A stretch of DNA of 64,000 nucleotides, taken from positions 62,001 to 126,000 of the forward strand of contig JASMKH010000003.1 in the NCBI GenBank assembly GCA_030749435.1, read 5' to 3'. Below the pieces are notes generated by a model that saw only the letters and a list, made by a program, of their open reading frames with translations, had not been told where the DNA came from and did no database searches. Positions 40,008 through 48,614 of this stretch are shown here, one piece after another (position 1 is the stretch's first letter; every line of letters starts with the position of its first letter). A program made the position numbers and the translations under genes. Source of the stretch: Phycisphaerales bacterium. Lineage in GTDB: Bacteria; Planctomycetota; Phycisphaerae; Phycisphaerales; SM1A02.

Positions 40008-40110
40008 ATGCCCTCCGTTTCGGAAGGAATGGGGGAGTACGCCGCGGTGGGGGGCCGATAGCAAGTGGACAGAATCTCCGCGGAGTGGGCCGACGCGGGC
40101 AGGTGAGCAC

Positions 40111-41247
40111 GTGAGCGATCAGGCAGACAAGGCAGCGTCCCCCGAGCATGCGCCGGAGGTCACTGTCATCATCCCAACCTATCAGGAGGCAGAAAGCCTG
40201 CCGCAGCTGCTCGAACGACTCGGGGCAGTTCGTCGTGGCGGCGTCGACCTCAATGTGCTGGTCGTCGACGACGACTCCGGAGATGGAACCGATAGCGTCA
40301 TTGCCGCGCTGAATCTGGATTGGGTTCGATTGATCACGCGGACCAATGCGCGTGGTCTGAGTTCAGCAGTGCTCCGAGGGATGCGAGAGGCGACGGGCCG
40401 GTCGTGTGTGGTGATGGACGCGGACCTTTCGCATCCGCCTGAAGTCATTCCGGACTTTCTCGAGGCGCTGCGTGGGGGCGCCGACTTCGTTGTTGGATCA
40501 CGCTACGTGCCAGGGGGCTCGACCGAAGATGGTTGGGGCGTGCTGCGGTGGATCAACTCGAAGGTCGCAACGGTTATGGCCAGGCCGTTTACGAGCGTCC
40601 GGGATCCCATGAGTGGGTTCCTCGGATTCTCCCGCGAACTGATCGCCGACCCATCGGTGCTGGACCCCGTGGGCTACAAGATCGGCCTCGAACTGATTGT
40701 CAAGGGTGGATGCACGCGGGTTGAAGAAGTGCCGATTCACTTCTCCACCCGAACACATGGGCAGAGCAAGTTGTCGCTGCGAGTGCAGCTGCAGTATCTC
40801 GATCACATTCTTCGCCTGGCTCGGTGGAAGTACCCGAAGTTGTCCAGCTTCGTGCCGTTTGCGGCAGTCGGGGCTTCAGGTGTCGGAGTCTACGTGTTGC
40901 TGCTCTGGTTGCTGGAAGCCCTCGCAGGTGGCCTCATCGGTGAGGACTTCAGGATCGTGCTGGCGATCGTCGGCACGATGGTGTGGAACTTCACATTCGA
41001 CCGCTGGCTGGCATTCTGGTACGCGAGAAGCCAACCCCTGCTCGGCCAACTGGCCGGGTTCATCGCTGTCTGTTCGGTTCCGGTGGTGGTCAACTTCCTG
41101 GTCACGCGTTGGCTGATCGGCGACGACTTCGTCTCGCCCGCGGCGGGCGCGATCGGCGCCGTCACGGGCTCGGTGGCCGGGGTGGTCTTCAACTGGTTCG
41201 TCATGCGAGCGGTTGTGTTTCGGGGACGCTCACACGAGCGTGGGTGA
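40111..41247 (+). CDS. family 2 glycosyltransferase fused to a GtrA membrane domain
   Basis: 378 residues from the GTG at 40111 (AGGTGAG upstream). Residues ~18-235 form a polyprenol-phosphate sugar synthase of the DPM1 type: VTVIIPTYQEAESLPQLLER, LVVDDDSGDGT, the nucleotide/metal site VMDADLSHPPE, and GSRYVPGGSTEDGW. Residues ~250-370 form a GtrA-like domain with four membrane spans (FVPFAAVGASGVGVYVLLLW, then FRIVLAIVGTMVWNFTFDRW). Such fusions load a sugar on undecaprenyl phosphate and help flip it for glycan or lipid modification. It lies 103 bp after ispD. It ends 41 bp before convergent uvrA. Confidence 0.9.
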   Translation: MSDQADKAASPEHAPEVTVIIPTYQEAESLPQLLERLGAVRRGGVDLNVLVVDDDSGDGTDSVIAALNLDWVRLITRTNARGLSSAVLRGMREATGRSCVVMDADLSHPPEVIPDFLEALRGGADFVVGSRYVPGGSTEDGWGVLRWINSKVATVMARPFTSVRDPMSGFLGFSRELIADPSVLDPVGYKIGLELIVKGGCTRVEEVPIHFSTRTHGQSKLSLRVQLQYLDHILRLARWKYPKLSSFVPFAAVGASGVGVYVLLLWLLEALAGGLIGEDFRIVLAIVGTMVWNFTFDRWLAFWYARSQPLLGQLAGFIAVCSVPVVVNFLVTRWLIGDDFVSPAAGAIGAVTGSVAGVVFNWFVMRAVVFRGRSHERG

Positions 41248-41288
41248 CCACCCCGCCGCGACCCGATGCTTGACCGGTGGCCGCTCGG

Positions 41289-44156
41289 TCAGGAAGGCAG
41301 GCTTCGCAACGCGATCCCCGTCTGGCTGTGCTCGCACGCGGCGATGTCATCGGGGGTTCCGGTGGCCACCACCTGGCCGCCCCCATCGCCGCCTTCGGGT
41401 CCCAGATCGATGATCCAGTCGGCCGAGCGAATCACATCCAGATGGTGCTCAATCACCACAAGGGTGTGTCCCCGGTCCGCGAGTCGGTCCAGCACGTGCA
41501 TCAGTTTCTCGACGTCGGCCATGTGCAGCCCGGTCGTTGGCTCGTCCAGCACGTAGAGCCCCGAGCCTCGCTGCTGCACGCCCAGTTCTCTTGCCAGTTT
41601 GACCCGCTGCGCTTCGCCGCCGGAGAGGGTTGGGGCCTTCTGCCCCAGTTGGATGTAGCCGAGTCCGACCTCGCTCAGGCAGGAGAGCATGCGGTGGATT
41701 GCGGGCTGGGCCTCGAAGAAGCCCTGCGCATCCTCAATCGTCATGTCCAGGATCTCCGCGATGGTGCGACCACGCCATCGAATCTCAAGCGTCTCCCGGT
41801 TGTACCGGGCGCCGTTGCACTGATCACACACGACGAAGACGTCGGGGAGGAAGTGCATTTCGATACGTTGTACGCCCTGACCCTGACAGGCTTCGCACCT
41901 GCCTCCGGCGACGTTGAAACTGAACCGACCGGGCTTCCAGCCGCGCATCCTCGCTTCCTTCGTCTTTGAGAACAGCGTCCGCATCGCGTCGAAGATCCCG
42001 GTGTAGGTCACGGGATTGGACCGCGGGGTGCGGCCGATGGGCGCCTGGCTCACCTCCACGACCCGGTCGATCCGCTTGAGTCCCGTCAACCGGGTGTGTC
42101 GGCCCGGCGCATCGCCCGTGCCCGTCAGGTGCCTGCGGACACCTTTCAGCAGGATCTCGTTGATCAGGGTGGACTTCCCGGAGCCCGACACGCCGGTGAT
42201 GCAGACCAGCCCACCCAGCGGGATGTCGACGTCGATCTTCTTGAGATTGTGTTCTGCGGCGCCGCGAATTCCGATGGCTCGTTTCGGATCGAGTCGCCGG
42301 CCCCGCTTTACCATGCCCACAGACTTGCTGCCTGAGAGGTAGGCGCCGGTCAGCGAGTCCTCGTGGTCACACACTTGGGCAACCGTGCCCTGCGCGACGA
42401 CGCGTCCTCCATGCCGGCCAGCCCCTGGACCCATATCGATCAGGTGATCCGCGGCCCTGATCATCTCTTCATCATGCTCGACGACGAGCACCGTGTTCCC
42501 GATGTCCGTGAGATGTCTGAGCGTTCCAATCAGCCGGGCATTGTCCCGGTGATGCAGCCCGATGGTTGGCTCGTCGAGCACGTAGCACACGCCGACGAGT
42601 CCGGAACCGACCTGCGTGGCCAGGCGGATTCGTTGCGCCTCGCCGCCTGAGAGCGTGGAGCTGCCCCGATCGAGCGTCAGGTAGTCAAGACCGACCGACT
42701 CGAGGAAGCCAAGCCTCGCTCGCAGCTCTCGAAGGATCGGCTCCGCAATCGACGAAGCCTCGCTGCTGAGTTGAAGATCCGCAAGGAAGGCATCCGCCTG
42801 GATCACCGACGCAGCGCACAGGTCGGCAATGTTCCACGATCGATCGCCGCTGGCCAGCATGACGTGCAGGCGTTCCGGGCGAAGTCGCGCGCCACCGCAG
42901 GCGCTGCAGGCGCTTCGGGCCATGAATGTCTGGAGTCTGGCCTGAACCGCCTCACTTTGTGTTTCGTGATAGCGGCGCCCCAGATTCGGCAGCACGCCCT
43001 CGAACTTGAATCCGGTGACCCCCGAGGCCTTGGCGCCGTGGAGCAGTAACCCCCGGTCTGCCGCCGGCAAGGCCGTGAACGGGGTGGTGCGTGCGTGACC
43101 GGTTCGCTCGCAGAAACGTCGGATCTGCCTGCCATACCAGGTATTGAGCCGTCGCCCGTTTTTGGTCCAGGGAACGATGGCGCCTTCGCCGATTCCGAGC
43201 GAGCCCTCCGGGATGACCAGATCCGGATCGAACTCCCGCTGCGAACCCAGACCGTCACAGGCGGCGCAGGCGCCGTGTGGGCTGTTGAACGAGAACATCC
43301 TCGGTTGCATCTCCTCCAGACTGCACTCCGGATGGTCTGGGCAACTCATTCGCTCGCTGTAGACGCTCGTCGTCCAGGCACCTTCCTGCTGCATGACGAC
43401 GTGGATGACGCCGTCACCGGTCGCCAACGCGGTGTCGACCGAGTCCGCGACGCGATCTCGGGTCGCATCGCCTTTCAGAACGATTCGATCGACGACGACA
43501 TCGATGTCGTGCCGCACATGCCTCGCCAGTTCGAGCGGGTTCTCGCCACCGACCGCGAGCGCCTCTCGGATGTCGATGACTTCACCGTCAACCCTCGCGC
43601 GGACGAATCCGGCGGCCTGGAGTGACTCGACGGCGTCGCGGTGAAAGCCTTTGCGGCCGCGGATGACCGGAGCGCACAGAAGCAGCCGTGTGCCTTCGGG
43701 CAGGCGGCAGATCCGATCGATGATCAATGAACTGTTCGATCGCTCGATCGGCTTGCCGCAGGTGCCACGCCCCTTGCGGGCCCAGCACACGGGTTGGCCA
43801 CACCGCGCGAAGAGCAATCTGAGGTAGTCGTGTATCTCGGTCGTGGTCGCAACCGTCGATCGAGGCGTATGGCCGCCGCGACGCTGCTGGATAGCGATCG
43901 TGGGGGGGAGCCCCTCGATTGATTCGATGTGGGGCTTGCTCGACTGTTGAAGAAACTGCCGCGCATAGGCCGTCAGGGACTCCACGTACTTGCGCTGACC
44001 CTCGGCGAAGATGGTGTCGAAGGCGAGCGATGACTTGCCCGATCCGGAGACGCCGGTGATCACGACCAGTTGATCTCGAGGAATCTCGACATCGATGTTC
44101 CTGAGATTGTGCTCCGCAGCCCTCTTGATGATGATGGATTTGCGTTCGCCACTCAC
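41289..44156 (-). CDS. uvrA: excinuclease ABC subunit A
   Basis: 955 residues, full length. UvrA is the damage-sensing ATPase of nucleotide excision repair, loading UvrB at lesions. Two ABC modules are intact: Walker A GVSGSGKSS (~34-42) with signature TLSGGEAQRIRLA, and Walker A GVSGSGKSTL with signature TLSGGEAQRVKLA. Zinc-binding cysteines are seen in SCPDHPECSL, CAACDGLG, CSACGGARL, CEACQGQG and CDQCNGARY. The start is GTG at 44156. It is 12 bp after the ABC permease gene on the same strand, so it can be read from the promoter at 45312. Confidence 0.97.
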   Translation of the reverse strand: MSGERKSIIIKRAAEHNLRNIDVEIPRDQLVVITGVSGSGKSSLAFDTIFAEGQRKYVESLTAYARQFLQQSSKPHIESIEGLPPTIAIQQRRGGHTPRSTVATTTEIHDYLRLLFARCGQPVCWARKGRGTCGKPIERSNSSLIIDRICRLPEGTRLLLCAPVIRGRKGFHRDAVESLQAAGFVRARVDGEVIDIREALAVGGENPLELARHVRHDIDVVVDRIVLKGDATRDRVADSVDTALATGDGVIHVVMQQEGAWTTSVYSERMSCPDHPECSLEEMQPRMFSFNSPHGACAACDGLGSQREFDPDLVIPEGSLGIGEGAIVPWTKNGRRLNTWYGRQIRRFCERTGHARTTPFTALPAADRGLLLHGAKASGVTGFKFEGVLPNLGRRYHETQSEAVQARLQTFMARSACSACGGARLRPERLHVMLASGDRSWNIADLCAASVIQADAFLADLQLSSEASSIAEPILRELRARLGFLESVGLDYLTLDRGSSTLSGGEAQRIRLATQVGSGLVGVCYVLDEPTIGLHHRDNARLIGTLRHLTDIGNTVLVVEHDEEMIRAADHLIDMGPGAGRHGGRVVAQGTVAQVCDHEDSLTGAYLSGSKSVGMVKRGRRLDPKRAIGIRGAAEHNLKKIDVDIPLGGLVCITGVSGSGKSTLINEILLKGVRRHLTGTGDAPGRHTRLTGLKRIDRVVEVSQAPIGRTPRSNPVTYTGIFDAMRTLFSKTKEARMRGWKPGRFSFNVAGGRCEACQGQGVQRIEMHFLPDVFVVCDQCNGARYNRETLEIRWRGRTIAEILDMTIEDAQGFFEAQPAIHRMLSCLSEVGLGYIQLGQKAPTLSGGEAQRVKLARELGVQQRGSGLYVLDEPTTGLHMADVEKLMHVLDRLADRGHTLVVIEHHLDVIRSADWIIDLGPEGGDGGGQVVATGTPDDIAACEHSQTGIALRSLPS

Positions 44157-44168
44157 GGGATCGACCGA

Positions 44169-45302
44169 TCAGCCGAGGTCGCGTCGTTGGAAGAGGGCGA
44201 TGCCCACGGCGATGGCAGCGGTGGTGTAGATCAATCCGTAGGCGATGGTCTTGACGAGGTAGTCCGCCGGGATGACCAGACTCTGCGTGACGGCGTCGGA
44301 GAGCCAGAGCACCTGGAAGTTCGGCAGCAGCGAGTATCCGACCTTGAGGAGCGTCCATCCAAACATCTCGCCGGAAGTGGCCATGTCTGCCAGGGGAACC
44401 GAAGCGGTTTCGGCCAGATGGGCCATCTCACTCGTCTCGCCCGACGTCCGCTCCAGCACGTTGACGACCTCCACTTCGGTGGTCAGGCCTGCTTCCGAGG
44501 CTCGCGCCAGCCAATCGGACTCGAACGAGCGGATGAGGCGGCCGAAGATCCAATCGGACAGGAGCCCGAGCACGAAGAGTCCGACAGTCGCCACGAGGGT
44601 CAGCACCTGCCCCAAGCGTGTGGATACCGCCACGGCAATCGCCGCGAGCATCGTGACACACGTTGCCAGCGCGGCGACGGCCAGCCAGATGTTCTCCTTG
44701 AACGCCTCGCCGAAGGGTCTGGCAGAGAAGTCCGGGGTGAAGTTGAGCGACACGAGGTAAGCGACCAGCAGGATGGGGACCGAGACGAAGACGACCGTGC
44801 TCGTAAATGCCGCGCCGTAGAAGTAGTTGCACCAGACGGCCACGATGACCGCAAGGGCGGCCCCCCCGAATCCGAAGAGGAGGACCGGGACATGGATTGG
44901 ATCCCGGACCGTCTCCAGAACGGAGTGCATTTCGACCAGCATGAAGACGAGTGTCAGGGCGAAGCAGGTCAGCAGGAGTGCCCCGAGCACGCCGAGAAAC
45001 TTGCCGACCATAAAGACCGGCCGGCCCACAGGCTTGGAAATGACAGTCAGGGCGGTCCGGTTGGCGATCTCTCGGCCGAGCACATTCGTGGCGAGGAAGG
45101 AGGCCAGCACGGCACCGGCCAAGAAGATGGTCGCCAGGCCGATGTCGATCAGCATTCGCTGGTCCTCACCCAACGTGAATGCCGCCAGAGGGTTGCTCAG
45201 GACGAGCAGCAGGGAGGCTGCCACGACCACGACCAGAACGACCGGCTGGCGGAGGCTCTCAAAGAAGGTGTTCCGGGAGATCGCGAGCAACTGTTGCAAC
45301 AT
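44169..45302 (-). CDS. ABC-2 type permease
   Basis: 377 residues from the ATG at 45302. About six hydrophobic spans are visible (VLVVVVAASLLLVLSNPLAA, IGLATIFLAGAVLASFLATN, LLTCFALTLVFMLVEM, and near the end YGLIYTTAAIAVGIAL). The motif TALTVISKPVGRPVFMVGKF is shared with the permease at 51232-53340 (IATKPLGRLQYLLGKW), placing both in one permease family. No ATPase gene is next to it; the one at 50036-51235 may serve both. A TACGAT box lies 9 bp before the ATG. It diverges from the SPFH operon across 211 bp and is followed 12 bp later by uvrA. Confidence 0.83.
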   Translation of the reverse strand: MLQQLLAISRNTFFESLRQPVVLVVVVAASLLLVLSNPLAAFTLGEDQRMLIDIGLATIFLAGAVLASFLATNVLGREIANRTALTVISKPVGRPVFMVGKFLGVLGALLLTCFALTLVFMLVEMHSVLETVRDPIHVPVLLFGFGGAALAVIVAVWCNYFYGAAFTSTVVFVSVPILLVAYLVSLNFTPDFSARPFGEAFKENIWLAVAALATCVTMLAAIAVAVSTRLGQVLTLVATVGLFVLGLLSDWIFGRLIRSFESDWLARASEAGLTTEVEVVNVLERTSGETSEMAHLAETASVPLADMATSGEMFGWTLLKVGYSLLPNFQVLWLSDAVTQSLVIPADYLVKTIAYGLIYTTAAIAVGIALFQRRDLG

Positions 45303-45311
45303 CGGCGTGGC

Positions 45312-45317
45312 ATCGTA
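45312..45317 (-). promoter_or_regulatory. putative -10 box of the ABC permease-uvrA unit
   Basis: TACGAT on the minus strand, 9 bp before the ATG at 45302, without a ribosome-binding site. Confidence 0.4.
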
Positions 45318-45513
45318 GTGCGTTGGGGGGAAGTCGTCGGGGTTCTCAGTGCTTCGACGCCCCGATGGGAGGCGAGGTTCGCCGGATCGTGATAATTTGC
45401 CCGCCCGGGCTGAACCTTGAGCCCCCCCGATGCCGTATTCGTGGGTGCCCCGGGCCCGCACTGGCCCGTTCTCCCAGCCAGATTGAGTACCCCTCAGGAG
45501 CAAAGCGAGCAGG

Positions 45514-47688
45514 ATGAGAGTCGATCACCTCGCATATCAACGTGCTACGAACATCGCCGGACTTGGCTTCCTGCTTCAGGCGGCCCTTGGGACGGTGCTT
45601 CTGGTTCTCGGTCTCTCCCTGGGAGACACAGGGAGTGTCATCGCATCAATCTGGATGCTGCTGGCGCTGGTCGTCTGGCTCGGGCTTCTGGTCATCTTCA
45701 ACCAGCATCGTCTGGAGCGGATCGAGTCGCTTGAGACCGATGAACTCCTGCAGGTCTCCGGCGAGACGTCGCTCTTCGAGGGGGCCGCTGGCGGTGTTGC
45801 AGCGCGGCGGCTTCGAATGCTCTACCGGTGGTTCCTTCCGGGCTTGAGCATTGCACTGGCCATTGGTCTGGTCGTTGGCGGATGGATGGTTGTCTCCTTC
45901 ATGGGGCGGCTGACCACGGGAGAGGTGCCGAGTGAGTTTCTGATGTCCGAGCACCGCGGCTGGATCGTCGCGATCGACCTCTCCTTTGCCGTGATTGCGT
46001 TCATCTTCTCCCGATTCCTCGCGGGCATGGCGGAGTTTTCCGCGTGGCGCAATCTGCGAGCCGGTGCTGGGGTCATGGTCGGCAATGCGCTGATCTGTCT
46101 GGCGATTGCCGTTGGAGTCGTCTTCCGATTCTTCGACCTCCCGATGGTGGTGCAGGGCGTGTCCTGGGGTATCGCGATCTTCATGTTCATCATTGCGGCG
46201 GAAGTATTGCTCGCCATCGTGCTCAATGCATACCGACCCCGAGTCGCCGGCGAGTTCCCACGCGCCGGGTTTGACTCGCGATCGCTCAGCCTGCTGTCTC
46301 GGCCGGACTCATTCGTCAAGACGCTCAACGAGGCGGTCAACTACCAGTTCGGTTTCGATATCACCAGTTCCTGGGGGTATCAACTCGTCCTGAGAAGCGG
46401 CGTGTGGCTGGCGGCGCTCAGCATCATTTCGCTGCTCGCCATGAGCATGTTCGTCGTGGTCGATGGCCGGCAGGAGGGGCTGCGCCTTCGCAGCGGTCGC
46501 ATCGTCCCCGTGGGCGAACGGGAGGTGCAGCCGCCGGGCGCTTTCTGGAAACTGCCATGGCCGCTGGAGTATGCGGAACTCCATGACATCTCCGAACTCC
46601 GATCACTTCCGGTGACGCCGCCCGAGGCGGGGCGGACCGACTATGACAATTGGACGAAGCCCTCTCGGTTGGCGAACAAGGCCAAGGAGGTCATGTTCAT
46701 CGTCAGGCCCTCGTCTCTCGGTGAGGCGGCCGCTCGAAGCCTGATCATGGATCTCGGCGATGCCGACGACGACGTCATCAGCGAGGGCCGCTGGTCTCTG
46801 GTCGGCGCTCGATTCAGTCTGCTGTGGCGGGTTCGGGGCGGAGCGGCAGCGGATGACGACGGCGGCGGCCTGCTTCAGTACCTCAAGTTCGGCACGGATC
46901 AGAAGGCTCGCCGGAGGCAGTTCACCGATCGAGAACAGATTCTTCGAGGCATTTCTCTTGCCGAGGCGACGCGGTTGTTTGCCACGCTTGGAATCGACGA
47001 TCTGCTCACGACCCGCCGCGGCGAGATCGGCGAGATGCTGGCCAGCGGGATTCAGAAGCGGCTGGATTCGCTTGAGGCGGGAATCGAGGTGGTGTCTGTG
47101 GACATCCCGATCATCGCCCCACCCGAGGACACGGCGCGGGCCTTTGAAGACCTGCCCGTGGCGATTCAGCAGGCGGACCGGGCTGTGGCGAATGCCGAAC
47201 GCAAGGAAAGCTCCACGCTGACGCAGGCTGTCGGAAACCCCAAGTACGTGGAGGAGGCTGTTGCGGCGGTGGACCGGGTCAACGCGTTGCGAGCCGCATT
47301 GGGCGCTGCCTCAGAGACCAACCGGCCGGCTGCCCAGGCGGAGTTGGACGCTGCCGTCGCCGAAGCCGAGAAGATCGTTCGAAAGGGTGGCGGAGGTGGC
47401 TACCAGATTCTGGCCGCCGCCGAGCGAGACCGATGGATTGAACTGCTGGCCCGGCAGGGGCAGGCCACTCGCGTCCGCGGCCAGGAGGCCAGTTGGAAAG
47501 CGGCGCCCGAACTCTTTCGCCAGCGGGCAATCATGAAACTGTATGCACAACATCTGCCCACCATGCGGAAGTACGTGATGGGCATTGATCCGGAACACAT
47601 GGACCTGAACCTTGAACTGCGCGAACTCGCGTCGCCGAACACCGTCTTCAGTGAGTCCCTTGTCGGTGGCGACGAGGAAGAGGAATAG
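45514..47688 (+). CDS. polytopic membrane protein with C-terminal SPFH (band 7) domain
   Basis: 724 residues. The first ~315 hold about seven membrane spans (~14-36, 41-62, 108-130, 150-170, 185-206, 212-240, 292-315). An SPFH domain with an HflK-like start follows: LRLRSGRIVPVGEREVQPPG, FWKLPWPLEY. The C-terminal ~200 residues are helical and charged, rich in Ala/Glu (RAVANAERKESSTLTQAVGN), typical for band 7 oligomerisation, and end in DEEEE. SPFH proteins form large membrane-bound cages and, as HflK/HflC, enclose the protease FtsH; no ftsH is near. A polytopic N-terminal extension is unusual for HflK. GCGAGCAGG precedes the ATG. First gene of a tightly packed six-gene operon. Confidence 0.82.
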   Translation: MRVDHLAYQRATNIAGLGFLLQAALGTVLLVLGLSLGDTGSVIASIWMLLALVVWLGLLVIFNQHRLERIESLETDELLQVSGETSLFEGAAGGVAARRLRMLYRWFLPGLSIALAIGLVVGGWMVVSFMGRLTTGEVPSEFLMSEHRGWIVAIDLSFAVIAFIFSRFLAGMAEFSAWRNLRAGAGVMVGNALICLAIAVGVVFRFFDLPMVVQGVSWGIAIFMFIIAAEVLLAIVLNAYRPRVAGEFPRAGFDSRSLSLLSRPDSFVKTLNEAVNYQFGFDITSSWGYQLVLRSGVWLAALSIISLLAMSMFVVVDGRQEGLRLRSGRIVPVGEREVQPPGAFWKLPWPLEYAELHDISELRSLPVTPPEAGRTDYDNWTKPSRLANKAKEVMFIVRPSSLGEAAARSLIMDLGDADDDVISEGRWSLVGARFSLLWRVRGGAAADDDGGGLLQYLKFGTDQKARRRQFTDREQILRGISLAEATRLFATLGIDDLLTTRRGEIGEMLASGIQKRLDSLEAGIEVVSVDIPIIAPPEDTARAFEDLPVAIQQADRAVANAERKESSTLTQAVGNPKYVEEAVAAVDRVNALRAALGAASETNRPAAQAELDAAVAEAEKIVRKGGGGGYQILAAAERDRWIELLARQGQATRVRGQEASWKAAPELFRQRAIMKLYAQHLPTMRKYVMGIDPEHMDLNLELRELASPNTVFSESLVGGDEEEE

Positions 47689-47693
47689 CCGCC

Positions 47694-48614
47694 ATGAAAA
47701 AGGCAGCAGTGATCATCGTCGGCCTGGTCATCCTGGGCGTACTGGCGATATTCAGCATGACTTTTACCGTGTCCTTCAACCAGGTCGCGGTCCAGAGCCG
47801 CTTTGGCAAGGTGGACGAGTCGAGCATCATCAGGACGCCCGGCCTGCACTTCCGGCTGCCCTTCTTCGCCGACTCGGTGCACCTGTTCGACACGAGGCTC
47901 CAGATCCTGGAGTCGCCGCTGGAGAACATCCAGACCGCCGACGGCCAGCAGATCGTCGTTCGCGGCTTCCTCCTCTGGAGGGTCGACAAGGAGGGCACTG
48001 GGCCGCTGTCCTTCTACCAGTCATTCCCCGATCTCGCCGCAGCCCGCGATGCGCTCCGCACGCAGTTCCGGGACGCCATGACGTCGCTCTCGGAGTACAA
48101 GTTCGACGAACTGCTGGGCGAGAACAGCAGATTGACCCATGCAGAGGATTCGATTCTCAAGCGTATGTCGGCCTCGGTATCCGAGGGCATTGATCCTGTG
48201 ACCGTCGGTGTGAGCCGGATCGCCTTCAAGGAGTCGACCACGAGCGAAGTCGTTCGCCGCATGCAGGCCCGCCGCGACACGCTGGCCGACAGCGAGCGTG
48301 CGAGAGGTTCTGCCGAGGCTGAGCGCATTCGATCCCACGCATCGGGCGTGGCCGAGAAGATTCTCGCCTTCGCCGCGCAGCGGGCTCAGGAGATTCGTAC
48401 GGAGGGTGAGGAACTCGGTGCCCACTACCTCTCCGAGATGGGTGAGGATGAGCAGTTGGCGATCTTCCTGCTTTGGATCGATGCACTCGAACGCTCGCTC
48501 TCCGACAACACGACCTACGTCATCGATACGGCTGTGGCCCCGTGGCACCTCCTCGAGTCCGACGGTTCGCCGGGCGTACTTCCCGTCGTGAGCGGGACGG
48601 AGCAGGACCAATGA
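47694..48614 (+). CDS. HflC-like SPFH (band 7) protein
   Basis: 306 residues, close to HflC (334). One N-terminal membrane span (VIIVGLVILGVLAIFSM) then the SPFH domain: FNQVAVQSRFGKVDESSIIR, PGLHFRLPFFADSVHLFDTR and QIVVRGFLLWRVD. Helices rich in Ala/Glu/Arg follow (VVRRMQARRDTLADSERARG, then AERIRSHASG), as in HflC. The protein would face the periplasm and pair with an HflK-type partner, here probably the products of the genes on either side. It lies 5 bp after the polytopic SPFH gene and overlaps the next start (ATGA). Confidence 0.88.
   Translation: MKKAAVIIVGLVILGVLAIFSMTFTVSFNQVAVQSRFGKVDESSIIRTPGLHFRLPFFADSVHLFDTRLQILESPLENIQTADGQQIVVRGFLLWRVDKEGTGPLSFYQSFPDLAAARDALRTQFRDAMTSLSEYKFDELLGENSRLTHAEDSILKRMSASVSEGIDPVTVGVSRIAFKESTTSEVVRRMQARRDTLADSERARGSAEAERIRSHASGVAEKILAFAAQRAQEIRTEGEELGAHYLSEMGEDEQLAIFLLWIDALERSLSDNTTYVIDTAVAPWHLLESDGSPGVLPVVSGTEQDQ

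Noticed and set aside
44070-45392. 440-codon plus-strand open frame
   Set aside because: Antisense to the ABC permease; composition (Gln, Arg, Asp, His) is what hydrophobic codons give on the opposite strand.
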